Positions 12,679 to 21,441 of a stretch of DNA of 64,000 nt are shown here, piece by piece. This stretch comes from Brevibacillus daliensis (GTDB lineage Bacteria; Bacillota; Bacilli; Brevibacillales; Brevibacillaceae), in NCBI RefSeq assembly GCF_021245735.1, contig NZ_JAJISB010000003.1:372001-436000 (forward strand). Direction: 5' to 3'. Positions within the stretch are counted from its first letter, which is position 1; every line of letters begins with the position of its first letter. The notes beneath the pieces are model-generated. The model worked only from the letters and a program-made list of their open reading frames with translations. It searched no databases and was not told the origin of the DNA. Both the position numbers and the translations under genes were made by a program.

Positions 12679-13667
12679 ATGAGTAACGACTTATCAAACG
12701 AATTCAATGTTGAAGAGAACATTACTTCTTCGACTCGGATCACTCACGCTTTTAAAGAAATGCTACATTACCGTAGTTGGTCGCAATCTACAATAGAAAG
12801 TTACTGTAGAGATATCGAAGTCTTTGAAACCTTCCTAGGTGAACAAGACATAGATCCAATTCTTCATAATGCAAAGCTTCATGTGATCCAAAAATAGATC
12901 ATAAAGCAGGTTAACACTAAAACTTCTGCAACAACCATCCGCCGAAGGATGGCATCGCTATCGAGCATATACAGTTTTTACAAGGACTTGGGTATTATCA
13001 CCAGCAACCCTTTTAAAGCCATTGAAGTACCAATTAGGGATAGAGGACATCATTCAGCTGTCATGACCATGGATCAATTAGTTGAAGTATGGAGATACGT
13101 AAAAGATTTAAAGAAAGAAGGGATTGATGTTGAACTTACAGTAAAAAGTTATTTACTGGATTGAGAAACCAAGCACTTACCATGTTAAAGGTCAAGGACG
13201 TCCTGCTAGATCGACAAATGATTCATTATGACGCGGGCCTAATCAATTCGAAGCACCGGATACAATTTTTTCCCCTACCACCAAAACTTTTAGAATTGAT
13301 TCAACTACACATAGATCACCACAAGCTTCAGCCAGAAGACGTATTGTTATATGGTTTAAAGGGCATTCCATTGCACAATAAGCAATTAAATAGGATTACC
13401 AATAAAATATGCGAAGGTCTTGGTTGGAAAGGGGAAGATAAGGTAACACCTCACGGTTTTAGAACCAGTATCGCTACAATCTTAGATGAGAGGGGAAATG
13501 TCAGCCTCGATTCCATTAAGTTCTTATTAGGACACAGCAATCAGGAAAATATTCAGTATTACTTACGACGGGATCAGCGTAAAATCAATGCATTACGTAA
13601 AGAAATGACGAAAATTGAGGAAGAATTAGATACAAGTTTACATAATGATCTACCGGTAAGTAACTAA
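12679..13667 (+). pseudogene. Tyrosine recombinase/integrase, broken by a stop and a frameshift
   Basis: Three consecutive frames together give one XerC/D-like recombinase of about 325 residues. The N-terminal SAM-like domain (WSQSTIESYCRDIEVFETFL) stops at an in-frame TAG (12895). The frame resumes (TIRRRMASLSSIYSFYKDLG…NPF) and is lost by a frameshift near 13150, where the third frame carries the catalytic FTGLRNQAL. The rest of the catalytic domain is intact: HGFR (H-x2-R), LLGHS and a Tyr in the IQYYLRRD segment. A strong ribosome binding site (AAGGAGGAT) precedes 12679. Inactive as read. Confidence 0.8.
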
Positions 13668-13704
13668 TGAAAGAATTGATTCAAAAAGTGAGGTGAGTAA
13701 CAAA

Positions 13705-13815
13705 GTGGATGTAAGTGCACATACCTCCATATCGGAAGATTTATTATTACAGATTTTTAAAAGCCATCCTAGATTAGTAAATAAGATGATAGAGCAAGGA
13801 GTCTTCAAATATTGA
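13705..13815 (+). CDS. Possible small protein (36 aa) after the recombinase relic
   Basis: GTG at 13705 is preceded by GAGGTGA at 8-base spacing and opens a 36-residue frame ending in TGA. I do not recognise it. It follows the broken recombinase by 37 bp and may be its accessory gene or chance; the rest of 13668–14029 holds no gene I can support. Confidence 0.3.
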   Translation: MDVSAHTSISEDLLLQIFKSHPRLVNKMIEQGVFKY

Positions 13816-13984
13816 CAAAAAAAGGGTGAGGGTTATTGAAGCAATAATAGATACTAAAAACTTAGAACCCGAAATATAAGAGGAAAGTAAATGAAAAGGA
13901 TTGCAAATACAGCGAGACAAAATTAGAAATCGCTATCTTATTGGGTTGTTTTAAAAACATAGCTCTATAAATACTTAAAATGGA

Positions 13985-14022
13985 AAAACCTCTTCTCTAA
14001 TTTAACTTAGAGTGGAGGTTTT
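13985..14022 (-). terminator. Terminator of the minus-strand recombinase (likely bidirectional)
   Basis: An imperfect hairpin AAAACCTC…CTAA / TTAG…GAGGTTTT just beyond the stop of the minus-strand recombinase; each strand ends in a run of T. Confidence 0.65.
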
Positions 14023-14029
14023 AAATGCT

Positions 14030-14767
14030 TTATAAGTCAAATTGAAGGGAATCAATCGCTTGTTTCTTTTGTTCCAAATCGACATGGGTGTAGATTGATG
14101 TTGCCGCCAGGCTTTCATGGCCAAGAACCTCATGTAATGTTCGAATATCAACCTTTGAAACACCATCATGTGATCTTAAGAGCAGAGTTGCAAAAGTATG
14201 GCGCAAATGATGTAGCGTAAAACGATGAGGGGGTAATCCTGCATGTTGGAGTACTTCCTTGAAGATTTTATATAACCCCCGTGGATCTAATCGGTCCCCA
14301 CGATAATTCGTAAAAACCGGCTCTGCTGGATGAAATCGAATTGCTTCCAAATGCCCCTGGTATGTCTTAAGTAAAGGCAAAACGATTGGATGAAGAGGCA
14401 GCACGCGTTCTTTATTACCTTTCCTGTATATTCGTACGGTATTCCATTCCAAATCAATTTGTTCCCATGTTAAATCAACTAATTCTTGCCGACGCATGCC
14501 GGTTGTCGCCAAAAGTTTGAACATTACATGGTTTCGCAGCGAGAACTTGCGTTGGTCACTTTCGAGAAAACGAAAAAGCTGTTGCACTTCTATTAACTTC
14601 ATATACACAGGCAGTTTTTTGTCTGTTTGCGGAGCTTGAATGCCCGCCATGAACTCGATGGAGATCCAATTTTCCTTTGCACAAAAGCGACAGAAGGATT
14701 TTAAGCAGGAAATACGTCTTTGCAGCGTTCTTGGTCGTGCTCGATGCTCGATAACCTGGTTTTGCAC
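14030..14767 (-). pseudogene. Tyrosine recombinase, N-terminally truncated
   Basis: A 245-residue XerC/D-type catalytic domain: ATTGMRRQEL (first Arg), YRKGNKERVLPL (beta-hairpin Lys), HHLRHTFAT (H-x2-R), LGHESL and the Tyr nucleophile in TSIYTHVD, so the active-site set is complete. The N-terminal core-binding domain is mostly missing: the frame opens with a GTG at 14767 that has no clear ribosome binding site, and homologous-looking sequence runs only ~20 codons further before a stop. Family members are usually ~290–310 residues. It may be a dead remnant or a shortened protein; it sits between the scrap region and the conserved core. Confidence 0.7.
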
Positions 14768-15013
14768 AAAACGGCGAATCGTCGAATTATGAATTTGCTG
14801 TAGTTCGTTTGTCCCGTGAACTTAAGTTATTGGTACGCTTGGTCTTTCAAATAGATTCCATAATAAATATTATGTAAACAAAAAACCTCCAGAATTTTTT
14901 GTTATACATCGTTTCATGCGTAATTTTGGCCGTTCAACTAGTTTACAGGTTTAAGCAGGAAATGAACTGGGTATGATTGGAAGTAAATCTGCTAGGTAAG
15001 GTGGGATGGATAA

Positions 15014-16129
15014 ATGAAGTTGGCAGAAGTGCTTGTTTATGCTGATATCGGACAGCTACATCAAATCGTTAAGCATTATGGATATGAATGTGATCCGCAC
15101 TCAAAAAACGATTTGGTCACCACCTTAATGACTGGCATGAGACATCAGCAAACAATTCGCACTGAGATCGAACAACAGTCCTCAATAACCCTGCATTTTT
15201 TGCTTCTGGTTTTTCTTGATAAGCGAGAGGCATTTACACTTGAAGATTTACTAGCGAAAGCGATGATTGCTCAGATGGAAGGCGAGGGAGAAAGTAAAAA
15301 AGAGGCTGCTCGTAAAATGGTTGCTCACGCTTTACGTTCCGGCTGGATTTTTCCAGCAAAGGGAAGGTTACAAGGTCAGTTTATTATCCCGGAAGATTTA
15401 CGAGAACTATATTTGCAAAACTGGATAAAACATCTGACAGTTTATGAGCAATCTACTCAACCATTGGCGTATCGAGACGAAGGGATGGCTTTACTCGATG
15501 ATACTTTGGTGTTTCTACGATTTTTAGAAAAAGAAGCTGTGCCCCTAACCGCCGATGGAGGTATGTATCGGCGTTATCAAACGCAATTACTCTCCTTTCT
15601 AAGCGTTAAAGAGGAACCATTGCTTCCACAAAAATGGAGGTTTGGCTACGGTCTTCACTTCGATCTTTATCCAGATCGATTCTCTTTACTCTATGATTTT
15701 TGTTACTACAAAAAATGGATTGAAGAGGATGGGAAACAAGTCAGTTTAACGGGAGAAGGCACTCAGGTACTAACAGAGGGGCTAAGTGAAGCAGATTATC
15801 AGGAATGCATTCGATTTTGGTTTAGGTTATATAAGCGACCTATTCCTAACCTGCCTGCGATGGTACAGGTAATCGCTTTATTAACAGCCAAGTCTTGGTA
15901 CTCGCAAGAAAAACTGTGCCAAATCCTTCTTCCTTGGGTAAAAACTTTTTACTACGATGCTCCACTCCAAATTTTAACCAATCGGATATTGAAAATGATG
16001 GTCCATGCTGGTTTGTTACGAGTAGGGGAAGATCGTGATGGTGAATGGCTCTATCAAAGTACAGAAGCATGCCAGCATTGGCTAAAGAACTATAACGGTT
16101 TTGTAGATACGACTATCCTAATGAAATGA
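15014..16129 (+). CDS. Conserved-looking hypothetical protein, 371 aa
   Basis: I do not recognise this protein. It is soluble and largely helical, with segments suggesting winged-helix-like repeats (for example LHFLLLVFLDKREAFTLEDLL near residues 60–80 and a C-terminal LKMMVHAGLLRVGEDRDGEW), reminiscent of the helper domains found in helicase-associated proteins, but this is only an impression. The ATG follows AAGGTGGGA. It is 10 bp from the IDEAL-domain gene and probably co-transcribed with it. The position corresponds to ypiA in Bacillus, but it does not look like the TPR protein YpiA. Confidence 0.7.
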   Translation: MKLAEVLVYADIGQLHQIVKHYGYECDPHSKNDLVTTLMTGMRHQQTIRTEIEQQSSITLHFLLLVFLDKREAFTLEDLLAKAMIAQMEGEGESKKEAARKMVAHALRSGWIFPAKGRLQGQFIIPEDLRELYLQNWIKHLTVYEQSTQPLAYRDEGMALLDDTLVFLRFLEKEAVPLTADGGMYRRYQTQLLSFLSVKEEPLLPQKWRFGYGLHFDLYPDRFSLLYDFCYYKKWIEEDGKQVSLTGEGTQVLTEGLSEADYQECIRFWFRLYKRPIPNLPAMVQVIALLTAKSWYSQEKLCQILLPWVKTFYYDAPLQILTNRILKMMVHAGLLRVGEDRDGEWLYQSTEACQHWLKNYNGFVDTTILMK

Positions 16130-16139
16130 GGGAACAATT

Positions 16140-16346
16140 ATGGAACAATCCAAGTATTTAGGAAATGGATTTATGTCAGGTTTGTTATCAGAGATCATGA
16201 TAGATCAACAGGTACGGCAATTTCGTAAGCGGACTCTCTATGATGAAATCGATAAAGCGTTGAAGGATAGTGATAAAGAAAAATTTATGGTCCTTACAAA
16301 TGAATTGAAAGAATTGTTAAGTTATGAGATAACTGAAACAGGATAA
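16140..16346 (+). CDS. Short IDEAL-domain protein (YpiB-like C-terminus)
   Basis: A 68-residue protein whose residues ~15–55 (LLSEIMIDQQVRQFRKRTLY…EIDKALKDSDKEKF) match the IDEAL domain, a ~37-residue element found in Firmicutes proteins such as YpiB and ComK-related adaptors. YpiB of Bacillus has an additional ~130-residue N-terminal UPF0302 domain that is absent here. It precedes ypiF as ypiB does in Bacillus, so it is the positional counterpart. Function unknown. Confidence 0.75.
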   Translation: MEQSKYLGNGFMSGLLSEIMIDQQVRQFRKRTLYDEIDKALKDSDKEKFMVLTNELKELLSYEITETG

Positions 16347-16349
16347 GAG

Positions 16350-16380
16350 AAATGGCTCGCAGAAATGCGGGCATTTTCTT
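16350..16380 (+). terminator. Terminator-like hairpin between the IDEAL gene and ypiF
   Basis: AAATGgCtCGCA / TGCGgGCATTT stem with a 4-base loop followed by TTTCTTCTC. Confidence 0.6.
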
Positions 16381-16416
16381 CTCTTACGTATCTTTATAAC
16401 GGGAGTGACGGAAGAC

Positions 16417-16860
16417 ATGCAATGGAATGCAGAAGAACTGCAGGGATTTGAAGCGGTTCGGCCCTATTACGATACAGCGTTGTTACCACATTATATCTAT
16501 AATAAAAGAAAATCCCTTGCTGAGAACGCAGTTCGAATGAATTATATAAGTGGACTGGCTTTAGCAGTAGAGGAAAAATTAAAAGGTAGGGTATTATTAT
16601 TTCCTCTTCAATATCAAATTGAAGAAGAGGGCAACGATGAACGTCAGATAACGTTGCCTGGTCACTTCGCTTATAATGTGATTTTACGCTTCTCTGGACA
16701 GGTGTTTAGCATATCTAATTCTCAATCAGATGGAGCGGTAGAGATTCTAACAGTAGGCGATGAAGATCTAGAATCGCTCGTTCGTTTTGAGATTACAGTG
16801 GAAGTTTTTTACAAGGAAATTTTATCGATTTGGCAAAAAGGTATACAAATAGTTAAATAA
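16417..16860 (+). CDS. ypiF: YpiF-like protein (DUF2487)
   Basis: A 147-residue soluble protein with the DUF2487 N-terminal pattern (W…YDTALLP) and a central RVLLFPLQY segment. The assignment rests on this and on position immediately before qcrABC, as in Bacillus. The frame is also open from a GTG at 16405; I prefer the ATG at 16417, which starts MQWNAEELQGFE like family members, though neither start has an ideal ribosome binding site. Function unknown. Confidence 0.75.
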   Translation: MQWNAEELQGFEAVRPYYDTALLPHYIYNKRKSLAENAVRMNYISGLALAVEEKLKGRVLLFPLQYQIEEEGNDERQITLPGHFAYNVILRFSGQVFSISNSQSDGAVEILTVGDEDLESLVRFEITVEVFYKEILSIWQKGIQIVK

Positions 16861-17052
16861 TAGTTACAAAGTATTATCAAATCTCTCTAATTAAGGAAAA
16901 AGAGAGCTCTGATTGGAAGGGAAATAGAGCGTAATCAAAATAGTTCCATTATTCAAGATAACCAAACTGTTGGAATTAAGTCTAATTTTTGACAAATTCC
17001 CAACATTATCATTATTTTGGGTTTTAACTCCTAGCTCCAAAGAGTCATATTA

Positions 17053-17081
17053 TTGACATTGACTATTGGCTTAGCTATCAT
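17053..17081 (+). promoter_or_regulatory. Predicted sigma-A promoter of qcrABC
   Basis: TTGACA (17053–17058), 17-bp spacer, TATCAT (17076–17081), about 75 bases before the qcrA start. The rest of the 16861–17156 gap is AT-rich without a gene. Confidence 0.55.
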
Positions 17082-17156
17082 TGGTTTTGACCTAGTGTTT
17101 CTTTTATACGATCTCTTACATGAATAACAGAATCTAACAGGGTAAGGAGGGGAAAT

Positions 17157-17672
17157 ATGAGCAAAAAGGAGATTTCCAGACGCACGTTTCTAAACTATGC
17201 ACTGATGGGAACTGGCGGATTTTTAGCGGCTGGGATGATCACACCAATGGTCCGTATGGCAATTGATCCGATACTGAAACCAAAGGCTTCTGGTAGTGAA
17301 GTTGCGGTTGGAAGCGTAGATGATTTTGGTCCTGAGCCTAAAAAAGTCGACTTTAAGATTAATGTCGTTGATGGTTGGCATAAGGCTGAATCAACAAACG
17401 TAGCATGGGTACGCAAATTGGAAGACGGTAGCATTCTGGCCCTGTCTCCCATATGCAAGCATTTGGGATGTACTGTAAACTTTAACGATCCTTCAGGGAA
17501 ACCTAATGAGTACTTTTGTCCTTGTCATGAAGGGCGTTACGCTATTAATGGTGAAGTTATTCTGAATACTCCGCCAACTGCGTCGCTGGATATGTACAAG
17601 GTAACGGTTAAAGAAGGTAAAGTATTCCTCGGAGAAAAAGAAAAAAATCCACGCGGAGGGGTGAAAGGCTAA
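17157..17672 (+). CDS. qcrA: Menaquinol:cytochrome c reductase Rieske iron–sulfur subunit
   Basis: A 171-residue Rieske subunit of the b6c-type complex that takes electrons from menaquinol. It has an N-terminal twin-arginine-like RRTFL followed by a single membrane anchor (about residues 13–35), then a Rieske domain with C100/H102 and C121/H124 as cluster ligands and C105/C123 as the disulfide pair. A GGTAAGGAGGGG ribosome binding site precedes the ATG. The order qcrA-qcrB-qcrC and the ypiF neighbour are as in Bacillus. Confidence 0.97.
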   Translation: MSKKEISRRTFLNYALMGTGGFLAAGMITPMVRMAIDPILKPKASGSEVAVGSVDDFGPEPKKVDFKINVVDGWHKAESTNVAWVRKLEDGSILALSPICKHLGCTVNFNDPSGKPNEYFCPCHEGRYAINGEVILNTPPTASLDMYKVTVKEGKVFLGEKEKNPRGGVKG

Positions 17673-17673
17673 C

Positions 17674-18345
17674 ATGATGCAAAAAATGTACGACTGGGTA
17701 GATGAACGCCTTAATATCACTCCGATGTGGCGCGATCTTGCGGATCATGAAGTTCCTGAGCACGTAAACCCTGCTCACCATTTCTCCGCTTTCGTGTACT
17801 GTTTCGGTGGTCTTACGTTCTTTATCACAGTTATTCAAATCCTGTCAGGGATGTTCTTATCGATGTATTATGTACCTGACATTATGAATGCATATGAATC
17901 GGTTAAATACCTGCAAACTGAAGTTGCGTTTGGGGTAATTGTCCGTGGTATGCATCACTGGGGAGCCAGTCTTGTTATTGTCATGATGTTCTTACATACT
18001 TTACGTGTTTTCTTCACTGGTTCTTACAAGAAGCCTCGTGAATTGAACTGGGTAGTAGGGATGCTTATTTTCTTTGTAATGCTTGGTCTTGGTTTTACAG
18101 GTTATCTGTTGCCTTGGGACCAAACAGCATATTTCGCTACAGTAGTAGGGGTACAAATCGCTGAGTCTGTTCCGATTATTGGACCTTATCTGAAATATCT
18201 GTTAACTGGTGGAGATATCTTCGGTGCTCTCACACTTGCTCGTTTCTTTGCCATTCACGTATTCTTCTTGCCAGCTGCTCTATTGGGATTGCTTGCAGCT
18301 CACTTCATCATGATTCGTGTTCAAGGGGTTTCTGGACCACTATAA
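17674..18345 (+). CDS. qcrB: Menaquinol:cytochrome c reductase cytochrome b subunit
   Basis: A 223-residue cytochrome b6-type subunit with four membrane helices carrying two b haems. Histidine pairs are visible in RGMHHWGASLVIVMMFLHTLRV and FFAIHVFFLPAALLGLLAAHF, and the GYLLPWDQ motif of the quinol oxidation site is present. Two adjacent ATGs (17674, 17677) follow GGAGGGGTGAAAGG. It starts 1 bp after qcrA. Confidence 0.97.
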   Translation: MMQKMYDWVDERLNITPMWRDLADHEVPEHVNPAHHFSAFVYCFGGLTFFITVIQILSGMFLSMYYVPDIMNAYESVKYLQTEVAFGVIVRGMHHWGASLVIVMMFLHTLRVFFTGSYKKPRELNWVVGMLIFFVMLGLGFTGYLLPWDQTAYFATVVGVQIAESVPIIGPYLKYLLTGGDIFGALTLARFFAIHVFFLPAALLGLLAAHFIMIRVQGVSGPL

Positions 18346-18375
18346 GAAGTCTTCAACATATAAGGAGGAATTAGC

Positions 18376-19149
18376 ATGGCTAAAATTGATAAAGATGCTA
18401 CCTTCGTTGGAGACTCGCGGATTTCAGCGAAGCGAATCCCAAACGTGTCTCCATCGTATTCAGAATATCCAGGCAAGAATGAAGCTTTCTGGCCTGACTT
18501 TCTGTTAAAAGAATGGATGGTAGCAGCAGTCTGTCTGGTGGGTTTTCTGGTATTAACGGTATCTCATGATCCGCCATTAACAGCACGAGCTAATCCGAAC
18601 GATTCATCGTTTACTCCGTATCCTGACTGGTATTTCTTGTTCTTGTATCAGCTATTGAAATATCCGTGGGTTGCTGGTAAATATGTACTCTTAGGAATTC
18701 TTGGTGTTCCTGGTGTTGCGTTCACAGCAATGATTCTTGCACCTTGGCTGGATGCTGGCAAAGAACGCAGAGCTTTCCGTCGCCCGATAGCAACAGGACT
18801 CATGTTTATTGCATTGTTCTGTATTTTCTTCCTGACATGGGAAGCGGATCATCATCACACTGCTCAATTAGCTGCTAAGGGACCGGCAGCGGCAGCTCCT
18901 GCTCCAGCTGATCCTAATTTTAAAGCAGATGGAATGTGGGCTGCCCAGACTTCTTGTATTAGTTGCCATGGTGGTAACATGGAGGGTGGACCTGCTGCTC
19001 CGAATCTTCAAAAAGTTGGCACTAATCAAAAACCGGAAGATATTCAAAAGATCATTACTGAAGGGAAAGGTGGAATGCCACCTGGAATGTTCAAAGGATC
19101 TGATGAAGATTTAAAGAAGTTGGTTGACTATTTAGCAAGCTTGAAATAA
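18376..19149 (+). CDS. qcrC: Menaquinol:cytochrome c reductase cytochrome b/c fusion subunit
   Basis: A 257-residue Firmicute-type fusion: the N-terminal ~155 residues are the subunit IV-like part with three membrane helices and the PDWYFLFLYQLLK motif. An Ala/Pro linker (about 168–180) leads to a c-type cytochrome domain with C194-x2-C197-H198 and a probable axial Met in the GGMPPGMF segment. It faces the outside, where it passes electrons to cytochrome c or the oxidase. Ribosome binding site AAGGAGGA. Confidence 0.97.
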   Translation: MAKIDKDATFVGDSRISAKRIPNVSPSYSEYPGKNEAFWPDFLLKEWMVAAVCLVGFLVLTVSHDPPLTARANPNDSSFTPYPDWYFLFLYQLLKYPWVAGKYVLLGILGVPGVAFTAMILAPWLDAGKERRAFRRPIATGLMFIALFCIFFLTWEADHHHTAQLAAKGPAAAAPAPADPNFKADGMWAAQTSCISCHGGNMEGGPAAPNLQKVGTNQKPEDIQKIITEGKGGMPPGMFKGSDEDLKKLVDYLASLK

Positions 19150-19154
19150 AAGAA

Positions 19155-19191
19155 CACAAAAGCTGGCTGTTCATTCGGTCAGCTTTTTGTG
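19155..19191 (+). terminator. Terminator of the qcr operon
   Basis: CACAAAAGCTGGC / GTCAGCTTTTTGTG hairpin directly after qcrC, with an internal T tract. Confidence 0.8.
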
Positions 19192-19296
19192 CTTCAAATA
19201 TGTCTAACTGTTCACATAACTTCAGTTGCAACTGTCAAATGTTGCATGTACACTAGAGAAGTATCTTTTTTTGGGCTAATAGGGGTGACGCTGGAA

Positions 19297-19905
19297 ATGA
19301 CATTGTTGTGGCACTGGTTTCTGGGTTCCTTGCAGAAATCGTGGTTTCTCTGGACATTATTTATCATTAATTTTGTAGGAACCATTTACGGTTTCTATTG
19401 GTATAAAGGGCAATTGCTGGCTACGGCTGAGAACTATCCTACCTATTTACTTTTCTTTGTTGCTGATAGCCCAACTGGAAGTGGACTGTTTACACTCGTC
19501 TTGCTCATGTACATTATAGGAAGAAGTGTTCCTATATTAGAAGCAGTAGCCTCTGTTACTAATTTTAAATATGGGATTTGGGCAGTTCTAATCATACTAG
19601 CTGGCTGGGTTGCTGGGGATGATGTACATTGGATGCAATTCATGCTAATAGCATCTCATTTAGGTATGGCGATTGAGTCGATGCTGTATGCACGGTATTA
19701 TCAACTGAGTTGGTTAGCGATGGGGATTGCAGCATTGTGGGTATTAAATAACGACTTTCTCGATTATGTAATGGAAATCCATCCTTATTTTCCTGATGTA
19801 TTGGTTCCGTATACAGGAATTATTGGACTAGGTACAGTCCTCTTAAGTTTACTCTCGTTAACTGTAATCTGGTACTTGAATATGAAGACCAAGAAATTGG
19901 TCTAA
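19297..19905 (+). CDS. ypjA: YpjA family membrane protein (DUF1405)
   Basis: A 202-residue protein with about six hydrophobic helices, placed after qcrC as in Bacillus. Conserved-looking polar segments are NFVGTIYGFYWYKGQL, FFVADSPTGSGLF, and the C-terminal NDFLDY…HPYFP. The frame is open back to 19189, but that start lies inside the qcr terminator; ATG 19297 follows AGGGGTGA at good spacing. Function unknown. Confidence 0.85.
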   Translation: MTLLWHWFLGSLQKSWFLWTLFIINFVGTIYGFYWYKGQLLATAENYPTYLLFFVADSPTGSGLFTLVLLMYIIGRSVPILEAVASVTNFKYGIWAVLIILAGWVAGDDVHWMQFMLIASHLGMAIESMLYARYYQLSWLAMGIAALWVLNNDFLDYVMEIHPYFPDVLVPYTGIIGLGTVLLSLLSLTVIWYLNMKTKKLV

Positions 19906-19911
19906 ACTTGT

Positions 19912-19952
19912 CCTCCTTCCCATAGTAATGACTATAGGAAGGAGGTTTTTTT
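19912..19952 (+). terminator. Terminator-like hairpin that also buries the ypjB ribosome binding site
   Basis: Arms CCTCCTTCCCATAG (19912–19925) and CTATAGGAAGGAGG (19932–19945) pair at 13 of 14 positions around a TAATGA loop, followed by seven T. The right arm contains GGAAGGAGG, the Shine–Dalgarno of ypjB, whose GTG starts directly after the T run at 19953. Confidence 0.8.
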
Positions 19953-20768
19953 GTGTCCTGGTATTGGCGAAAAATTACACTATGGTTATTTGTAGCGATA
20001 TTGGTTGTGCTACCTATTAGTTATTATGTTATAGAGCAAAATCGGCCACCTGAAGAGAAGGAACTGGCACAATTGGACAAACTGGCTAGCAGTGTCTTAC
20101 GAGCTACAGAAAAAGGAGATTTGGAGACAGCTAAACAGGACGTTAGTCAGCTGGCTATGCTCTTTCCAAATAAAACCTTACCTATCAGCATAAAAATTGA
20201 GAGTCTTAATGCAGTTACACAAACCATATTATCAGCCAAAAAAGCATACTCCAATCCAACAGTTACACAAAACCAGCTAATATGGCATGCGACACAAGTG
20301 CGCTTGGTTGTTGATGCCCTTCATCAGCCAAAAAATCCATTATGGCAAACTTATTATGAATCATATTCACAGCAAATGCAGCATTTGTTGCTATCAGCTG
20401 TTGAAAGAAATAAAGAGGCGGTTCTTACTCAATTTGAGGAGAATTATCAATTATATCTTGCCTTACGTCCTGCAATGACGATTCAGGTAAAAGAAAATAC
20501 CATGCAGATTATCACCAATCAATACGAGGGGATTACGAGGCAAATACGTGACTCCAAATGGGACTGGCAAGTATTGCGGGCCTCCATTCGAGAGCTGCAT
20601 AATGCGATGCAGGATGCTTTTATTGGTGAAGAACAAACGGCAATAGGTTCCTCCCAAAATGGGGAAGATTCTATCTATTTCATAATGGTTTGGCTGGGAG
20701 CGTTGATCTTACTATCACTTGCTTATGTAGCCTGGATCAAGTATTCGGCAGCACAGCAACGAATTTAA
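19953..20768 (+). CDS. ypjB: Sporulation protein YpjB
   Basis: A 271-residue protein with an N-terminal signal/anchor (residues 8–27), a long helical extracytoplasmic domain, and a C-terminal membrane helix (about 243–262), the layout of YpjB. It follows ypjA as in Bacillus. Start GTG is fixed by GGAAGGAGG 7 bases upstream, which lies inside the preceding hairpin, so translation may depend on opening that structure. ypjB is known in Bacillus as a sporulation gene; its biochemical role is unknown. Confidence 0.85.
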   Translation: MSWYWRKITLWLFVAILVVLPISYYVIEQNRPPEEKELAQLDKLASSVLRATEKGDLETAKQDVSQLAMLFPNKTLPISIKIESLNAVTQTILSAKKAYSNPTVTQNQLIWHATQVRLVVDALHQPKNPLWQTYYESYSQQMQHLLLSAVERNKEAVLTQFEENYQLYLALRPAMTIQVKENTMQIITNQYEGITRQIRDSKWDWQVLRASIRELHNAMQDAFIGEEQTAIGSSQNGEDSIYFIMVWLGALILLSLAYVAWIKYSAAQQRI

Positions 20769-20795
20769 AGTAGAGAAGTATAAGCGTGGAATCAG

Positions 20796-20834
20796 AATCA
20801 GTAGAAATTTTCTGCTGATTTTTATTTTTTTTTA
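20796..20834 (+). terminator. Intrinsic terminator after ypjB
   Basis: AATCAGTAGAA / TTCTGCTGATT stem followed by a long T-rich tract. Confidence 0.75.
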
Positions 20835-20895
20835 AAAAGTGTGAGAAAATACGGTTTGCTGGATCAATAGTATAGAGCGGTCAGAGGAGTACAAA

Positions 20896-21441
20896 ATGGA
20901 GTTACACAAAACAAACGAAGCCAAGTTGGAATGGTTAATGGATGAGTATGGCCGAAGAATGTTACACCTCATCTTTTTTCTAGTAAAAAACAAGGAGGTG
21001 GCTGAGGATCTTACACAAGAGGTATTTTTAAAAGCGTATCGCAGTTTAGATAGTTTTAGAAATGAGAGCACTCACAAAACCTGGTTGTATCGGATCGCAA
21101 TTAATGAAGTGAAAAAATACCAGCGTTCCTGGAACTATCGAAAAATATTCGCATCGATAAAAATTATTGAGTTATCTGACCAGCACAGACAGGATAGCGT
21201 CGAACCACAAGTGATCAATGAGATGGACAAAGAAGAAATGACTAGAATAATAATGAAATTACCGCTCAACTATCGTCAGGTCATTATCCTTCATTATTAT
21301 CAAGAGTTATCGGTTGAAGAGATAGCCGGAATTCTAGAAACGTCACAGGGTGCCATCCACAACAAATTGTACCGTGCTAGAAATAAACTGAGAGCTCTGC
21401 TGGACAGGGAGGAAGTCGTATGGACCTTGAGAAGGAATTAA
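20896..21441 (+). CDS. ECF-type RNA polymerase sigma factor
   Basis: A 181-residue sigma-70 of the extracytoplasmic-function group. Region 2 is seen in AEDLTQEVFLKAYRSLDSFRNES and KTWLYRIAINEVKKYQR; region 4 in LPLNYRQVIILHYYQELSVEEIAGIL and AIHNKLYRARNKLR. It resembles the SigX/SigV/SigW-like factors of Bacillus; the exact subgroup is not clear. Ribosome binding site AGAGGAGT. Its stop overlaps the next gene by 22 bp. The pair is inserted between ypjB and ypjC, which are contiguous in Bacillus. Confidence 0.92.
   Translation: MELHKTNEAKLEWLMDEYGRRMLHLIFFLVKNKEVAEDLTQEVFLKAYRSLDSFRNESTHKTWLYRIAINEVKKYQRSWNYRKIFASIKIIELSDQHRQDSVEPQVINEMDKEEMTRIIMKLPLNYRQVIILHYYQELSVEEIAGILETSQGAIHNKLYRARNKLRALLDREEVVWTLRRN

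Noticed and set aside
12679-13815. Intact integrase with attachment site
   Set aside because: The gene has an in-frame stop and a frameshift, and no tRNA gene or repeated attachment core could be found by eye.
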